Below are positions 6,274 to 9,992 of a stretch of 9,992 nt of DNA, in pieces. The translations under genes were made by a program, and so were the position numbers. Each line of letters opens with the position of its first letter. Position 1 is the stretch's first letter. Below the pieces are notes generated by a model that searched no databases, was not told the origin of the DNA, and saw only the letters and a list, made by a program, of their open reading frames with translations. This stretch comes from Verrucomicrobiota bacterium (GTDB lineage: Bacteria > Verrucomicrobiota > Verrucomicrobiia > Limisphaerales > SXQI01), in the NCBI GenBank assembly GCA_008933045.1, contig WBXJ01000102.1:1-9992 (forward strand). The letters run 5' to 3'.

Positions 6274-8571
6274 ATGTTACGCATTATTCTAATCCTTTCG
6301 CTCGCAATCATCTCGTCTCATGCCGCGTTGCCTCTGGTTTCGGATGTGCCGATTCAGCCCCTTTCCGCACAAGTAAATCGACTGCTTGAAGCGTTGGATT
6401 TTCTCGGGGCTCCACTCGCGGCCAATGACAAGGAATCCTTGCTAGCCGCGCTGACCAAGCCCAGTGAGAAAACCAGTTTGGCGGTGCAGACCATTCTCGA
6501 CAAGTATTGCCTGCTTGGAATCAACGTGAACCCCGAGTCACGCGTCAAGCTGCAGTCCGGTGAAATTAAACGAGAATTGTTGGCTGGAGGTTGGAGGAGT
6601 TTTCTTGTGAAGGTTCACAACGAAGCCGGAGTCACTGCCACTCTGGTGGCCGTTAGCCCTAATGCAAAATCTTCGTTCGAAGGCGGGTCGTTCAACAACG
6701 CGTCCGATAAATATTTTAGAAAAACTGAGGGAAAAGGTTACATCGCGGGCAGCGATCCTGATTTATGGCTCGACCTAGAACTCTTTGAGGGGCAGTTGAT
6801 GCCGAAGGAACTTTCAGGTCTCGCCCTCGAGTATCGAATCCTGCAACTCTACAGCCGCGACGCGGGCCAACGCGAGGCTCGGATTCTCTTCAACGTCGGG
6901 CAAGGCACACAGGATATCGGGTTTCGAAATGAAGCCAACCTACTCTTCAGCAGTGTGCCGCCGGTGGAAGTCACTCTGGGAGTACGCGACGAACACGATC
7001 AGCCCACAACCGCTTCATTCGTGATCAAAGATCGCCAAGGACATGTTTATCCTTCCCAAGCCAAACGGCTCGCACCCGATTTTTCTTTTCATCCCCAGGT
7101 TTATCGACGTAACGGTGAATCGGTCTATTTGCCGACTGGCCAATACACGGTGGAGTTCTCACGCGGCCCTGAATCGATTTTGCAAAAGCGTACGATTCAA
7201 GTGGACGCCTCACACCGCCGCTTCGACTTCAAAGTCGAACGTTGGATCGATCCCTCAGCAACAGGTTGGTGGTCTGGTGATCATCATATCCATGCCGCCG
7301 GTTGCGCTCACTATACGAAACCAACGGAGGGAGTTCACGCTCCCGACATGTTGCGCCATTGTCAGGGTGAGGATTTGAAAATCGGTGCGAACCTCACTTG
7401 GGGGCCGTGCTTCGACTATCAAAAACAATTCTTCAGCGGTGCGATCGACAAAGTTTCGGAGTATCCGTACCTCCTACGCTATGATATCGAGGTCTCCGGC
7501 TTTGGTTCGCATGAATCGGGTCATCTCTGCCTGCTGCGGCTACGCAACCAGATGTACCCCGGAGGCGAGTCCAAACACCACTGGCCAACCTTGGGGCTGA
7601 GCACCCTCCGTTGGGCCAAAGCGCAGGGCGCATTAGTTGGCCCCGCACACACCGGTTGGGGACTGGGAGCCGGAACGTCCGACCTACCGAATTACGTCAT
7701 CCCGCCCTTCGATGGCATCGGGGCCAACGAATATATTGTCGATGTCACCCATCAATTGCCGGGGCCAGGAGGCAAAATGGTTCCGGCCGTCGATTTCCTT
7801 TCGACAGTGGATACTCCCTACCCATGGGAGCTCAATATTTGGTATCATACTTTGAATGCGGGTTTTCGCACTCGCATCAGTGGTGAGACTGATTTCCCGT
7901 GTATTTACGGTGAAAGAGTTGGGTTGGGTCGATCTTATGTAAAGCTGACCGGAAAACTTGATTACGAGGACTGGTGCGAAGGCATCCGCGCTGGACACAA
8001 CTATGTCAGCGATGGACGAAGTCACTTGTTCGATTTTAAGATCAACGATGCGGTCATGGGTGAAAAAGACAGCGAACTCAAATTAACCGCGGCAGGTACG
8101 GTTAAAATCTCGGTGCGGGCTGCGGCGAGATTGGAAGTCGAACCCAATCTTGCCATGCAGAAAAGATCTCCGGAGCAAAAACCCTATTGGGATATTGAGC
8201 GCGCACGCATCGGATCAAGCCGCGAAGTGCCTGTAGAAGTCATCGTCAACGGCTACCCTGTGGCGACCCTGAACCTTTTGGCCGACGGGCAAACCCGCGA
8301 CCTACACTTTACAATTCCAATCGCTCAGAGCAGTTGGGTTGCGTTGCGAGTGCTCGCGTCCTCACATACAAACCCAATCTTTATCAAGATCGGCGACAAA
8401 CCCATTCGGGCTTCCAAGCGCAGTGTGGACTGGTGCCTTAAGGGTGTGGATCGTTGCTGGTCGCAGAAGCAACGATTTATCCGCGCTGATGAAATGCAAA
8501 ACGCAAAGGCCGCTTACGACCATGCCCGAAACGTTTACCGACAAATCTTGGCGGAGACCGAGACGCCTTGA
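6274..8571 (+). CDS. Secreted CehA/McbA-type PHP-like metallohydrolase
   Basis: This 765-residue exported protein probably acts in the periplasm or envelope. MLRIILILSLAIISSHA (1-17) is a clear signal peptide and is the reason for starting at ATG 6274. The frame is open back to TTG 6187, but that start would bury the signal. Residues 18-225 are unassigned. About 231-325 looks like a beta-sandwich of carboxypeptidase-regulatory type (VEVTLGVRD ... YLPTGQYTVEFSRG). The metallohydrolase domain follows: HHIH (337-340), Glu406 and His417 in EVSGFGSHESGH, GPAHTGWG (His459) and SGETD (536-540, Asp540) are the likely metal ligands. A C-terminal region (about 590-765) appears to carry a further beta domain and then a charged helix. 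CehA hydrolyses carbaryl, but most relatives in environmental bacteria have unknown substrates, so no reaction is assigned. The gap from the flippase-like gene is 87 bp. No Shine-Dalgarno is visible. Confidence 0.82.
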   Translation: MLRIILILSLAIISSHAALPLVSDVPIQPLSAQVNRLLEALDFLGAPLAANDKESLLAALTKPSEKTSLAVQTILDKYCLLGINVNPESRVKLQSGEIKRELLAGGWRSFLVKVHNEAGVTATLVAVSPNAKSSFEGGSFNNASDKYFRKTEGKGYIAGSDPDLWLDLELFEGQLMPKELSGLALEYRILQLYSRDAGQREARILFNVGQGTQDIGFRNEANLLFSSVPPVEVTLGVRDEHDQPTTASFVIKDRQGHVYPSQAKRLAPDFSFHPQVYRRNGESVYLPTGQYTVEFSRGPESILQKRTIQVDASHRRFDFKVERWIDPSATGWWSGDHHIHAAGCAHYTKPTEGVHAPDMLRHCQGEDLKIGANLTWGPCFDYQKQFFSGAIDKVSEYPYLLRYDIEVSGFGSHESGHLCLLRLRNQMYPGGESKHHWPTLGLSTLRWAKAQGALVGPAHTGWGLGAGTSDLPNYVIPPFDGIGANEYIVDVTHQLPGPGGKMVPAVDFLSTVDTPYPWELNIWYHTLNAGFRTRISGETDFPCIYGERVGLGRSYVKLTGKLDYEDWCEGIRAGHNYVSDGRSHLFDFKINDAVMGEKDSELKLTAAGTVKISVRAAARLEVEPNLAMQKRSPEQKPYWDIERARIGSSREVPVEVIVNGYPVATLNLLADGQTRDLHFTIPIAQSSWVALRVLASSHTNPIFIKIGDKPIRASKRSVDWCLKGVDRCWSQKQRFIRADEMQNAKAAYDHARNVYRQILAETETP

Positions 8572-8617
8572 GAATTATCGGTGACATCTTTCCCTCGTTG
8601 TTGCTTAATCGACGGGC

Positions 8618-9853
8618 ATGATACTGAATTTTGTTTCGCGCACATTCATGGTGGCACTCGTCGGCGTGTCCTCCATTTACGCCACTCATGCTGAGGATTG
8701 GAGCCAGTGGCGCGGCCCTACTCGCGATGGCATATCTCCTGAAACAAAATGGTCAACTCAATGGCCTGCGGAAGGACCCACGATTCTCTGGAAGACAAAT
8801 GTCGGCATGGGTTTGTCCTCAGTTGTGGCGGCCTCCGGCAGAGTGTTTACGATGGGGAATTCGGAAAACACGGATACAGTTTTTGCCTTCGACGCCGTGA
8901 GCGGCAAACCGTTGTGGAAGTACAGTTACCCGGCGGATCTAGGCGACAAATATTTTGAAGGCGGAACCACCGGCACTCCCACCGCCGAGGGCGAATACGT
9001 CTACACCCTCAGCCGTTGGGGGGATGTTTTTTGCTTTCAAGCCTCCGACGGAAAGGTCGTTTGGAATCGAAATGTACAAACTGAAACCGGTGCCCGATTA
9101 CCAAGCTGGGGATTCACCGGAGCACCGTTAATTCATGGGAAAATGCTCCTCTTGAATGTAGGGGAAGCCGGGTTAGCTCTCGATAAATCGAACGGGAAAA
9201 CTTTATGGCAATCCTCGACCAAGGAGTCCGGCTACACGACGCCCGTTCCTTGGTCACAGGGTGGGAAATCGCAGGTGGTGTTCAGTTCCAGCCAAAGCTA
9301 TATCGGTGTCGAGGCTGCTAGCGGCAAGGAGCTGTGGCGCATGAAATGGGTGACACAATACGGAGTGAATGCCGCTGACCCTGTCATCGATGGCGACCGC
9401 CTCTTTATCTCCTCCGGTTACGGAAAAGGTAACGTCCTGATTAAACCCTTGCCTGAAGGAGAACCTGAGGTGATTTGGAAAAATAAGGCACTCCGAACTC
9501 AAATGAACGCAGCCGTCCTCTTCGGCAACCATTTATACGGTGTAGATGGAGATACGACAGAGAAACCGTTACTCAAATGTATCGAACTCTCTACTGGAAC
9601 TGAGAAATGGTCTGACGCGACTAGCGGTGCACGAGGTCTCCTCATCGCGAATAACCAGCTCATTATTTTGGGAGAAAAAGGGGAGTTGATTATCGCCCCC
9701 GCCACGCCCAAGGGTTACAAACCCACCGCACGCGCACAAGTCCTAGGCGGCAAGTCTTGGACCGCGCCAGTGCTCGCGAATGGTCTGCTTTTTTGCCGTA
9801 ATTCACGGGGCGATCTCGTCAACGTGGATTTGCGCAGTGCTCCTACAAAATAG
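8618..9853 (+). CDS. Exported PQQ-like beta-propeller protein
   Basis: This 411-residue secreted protein probably resides in the periplasm. A signal peptide (1-25) ends ATHA, with likely cleavage before EDWSQWRGPTRDG, the characteristic opening of this group in Planctomycetes and Verrucomicrobia. PQQ/WD-like blades recur as FDAVSGKPLW (91-100), FQASDGKVVW (140-149), LDKSNGKTLW (188-197), VEAASGKELW (231-240), IELSTGTEKW (322-331) and VNVDLRSA (401-408). This matches the propeller of BamB-like and quinoprotein-like families. No catalytic residues of true PQQ dehydrogenases could be recognised, so a binding or scaffold role is as likely as an enzyme. ATG 8618 is preferred; ATG 8648 would shorten the signal peptide. 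No Shine-Dalgarno is seen. The gene follows the metallohydrolase by 46 bp and precedes the oxidoreductase by 26 bp, consistent with one transcript. Confidence 0.88.
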   Translation: MILNFVSRTFMVALVGVSSIYATHAEDWSQWRGPTRDGISPETKWSTQWPAEGPTILWKTNVGMGLSSVVAASGRVFTMGNSENTDTVFAFDAVSGKPLWKYSYPADLGDKYFEGGTTGTPTAEGEYVYTLSRWGDVFCFQASDGKVVWNRNVQTETGARLPSWGFTGAPLIHGKMLLLNVGEAGLALDKSNGKTLWQSSTKESGYTTPVPWSQGGKSQVVFSSSQSYIGVEAASGKELWRMKWVTQYGVNAADPVIDGDRLFISSGYGKGNVLIKPLPEGEPEVIWKNKALRTQMNAAVLFGNHLYGVDGDTTEKPLLKCIELSTGTEKWSDATSGARGLLIANNQLIILGEKGELIIAPATPKGYKPTARAQVLGGKSWTAPVLANGLLFCRNSRGDLVNVDLRSAPTK

Positions 9854-9879
9854 TCCACCGTTTTTACACATTTGAATCC

Positions 9880-9992
9880 ATGAACCGACGCACTTTTTTA
9901 CAATCTGCGACCGCCGCTGGGATCCTCGCACAAGCCCCTTTTATCCTCGCGCAAAAACCCAACCGCAAATGGCGCATCGCTTTAATTGGAAC
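9880..9992 (+). CDS. Gfo/Idh/MocA-family oxidoreductase with Tat signal (partial, 3' end outside window)
   Basis: Only the first 37 residues are present. MNRRTFLQSATAAGILAQAP carries a twin-arginine RRTFL motif followed by a mildly hydrophobic stretch, and FILAQ gives a plausible cleavage site. KWRIALIGT (29-37) is the first strand and start of the nucleotide-binding Rossmann fold typical of the Gfo/Idh/MocA family, whose members oxidise or reduce sugars and polyols with NAD(P). Tat export fits a protein that folds around its cofactor before crossing the membrane. The assignment rests on this short N-terminus and the gene context. The catalytic EKP motif lies beyond the right edge. The gene sits 26 bp after the PQQ-like gene, so it is probably in the same operon. 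Confidence 0.75.
   Translation, partial: MNRRTFLQSATAAGILAQAPFILAQKPNRKWRIALIG

Noticed and set aside
7684..8025. 113-codon open frame antisense to the metallohydrolase
   Set aside because: It is fully inside a conserved coding region on the other strand, with no recognisable product or start signal.
1..9992. Mobile elements, CRISPR arrays, tRNA or rRNA genes, defence systems
   Set aside because: No transposase, integrase, nuclease-helicase set, regularly spaced repeats or tRNA-like cloverleaf was seen on either strand.

Overview
The window looks like ordinary chromosomal DNA of a free-living Gram-negative bacterium, most likely a member of the Verrucomicrobiota (PVC group). That is inferred from the bS21 sequence, from the secreted 'DWSQWRGPTRDG' PQQ-like propeller followed by a Tat-exported Gfo/Idh/MocA oxidoreductase, and from the CehA/McbA-type secreted metallohydrolase. 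No database search was possible. Base composition and coding style look even throughout, and I see no insertion sequence, phage gene, tRNA, rRNA or CRISPR array.

Left part, minus strand (1-3562): alaS (alanyl-tRNA synthetase) followed 31 bp later by ribBA (bifunctional riboflavin-precursor enzyme, cut by the left edge). They probably share a transcript. A 347-bp divergent intergenic region (3563-3909) holds a good promoter for rpsU, a weaker candidate promoter for alaS and two short inverted repeats.

Middle, plus strand (3910-6186): rpsU (ribosomal protein bS21, TTG start) ends in a strong intrinsic terminator. Its U-tract runs directly into the ATG of a xylose-isomerase-like TIM-barrel protein. 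Fifteen bp after that gene comes a polytopic flippase-like (UPF0104/YbhN/AglD-type) membrane protein. The tight spacing suggests the two act together, perhaps on a sugar- or polyol-derived lipid, but substrates cannot be read from sequence.

Right part, plus strand (6274-9992): three successive genes for exported proteins: a 765-residue CehA/McbA-type PHP-like metallohydrolase, a PQQ-like beta-propeller and the start of a Tat-exported Gfo/Idh/MocA oxidoreductase. They look like part of the periplasmic catabolic repertoire common in this group.

No clearly new biological system is visible. The points most worth following are the terminator that abuts a start codon, the near absence of Shine-Dalgarno sequences across eight genes, the TIM-barrel/flippase pair, and the undefined substrate of the large metallohydrolase.
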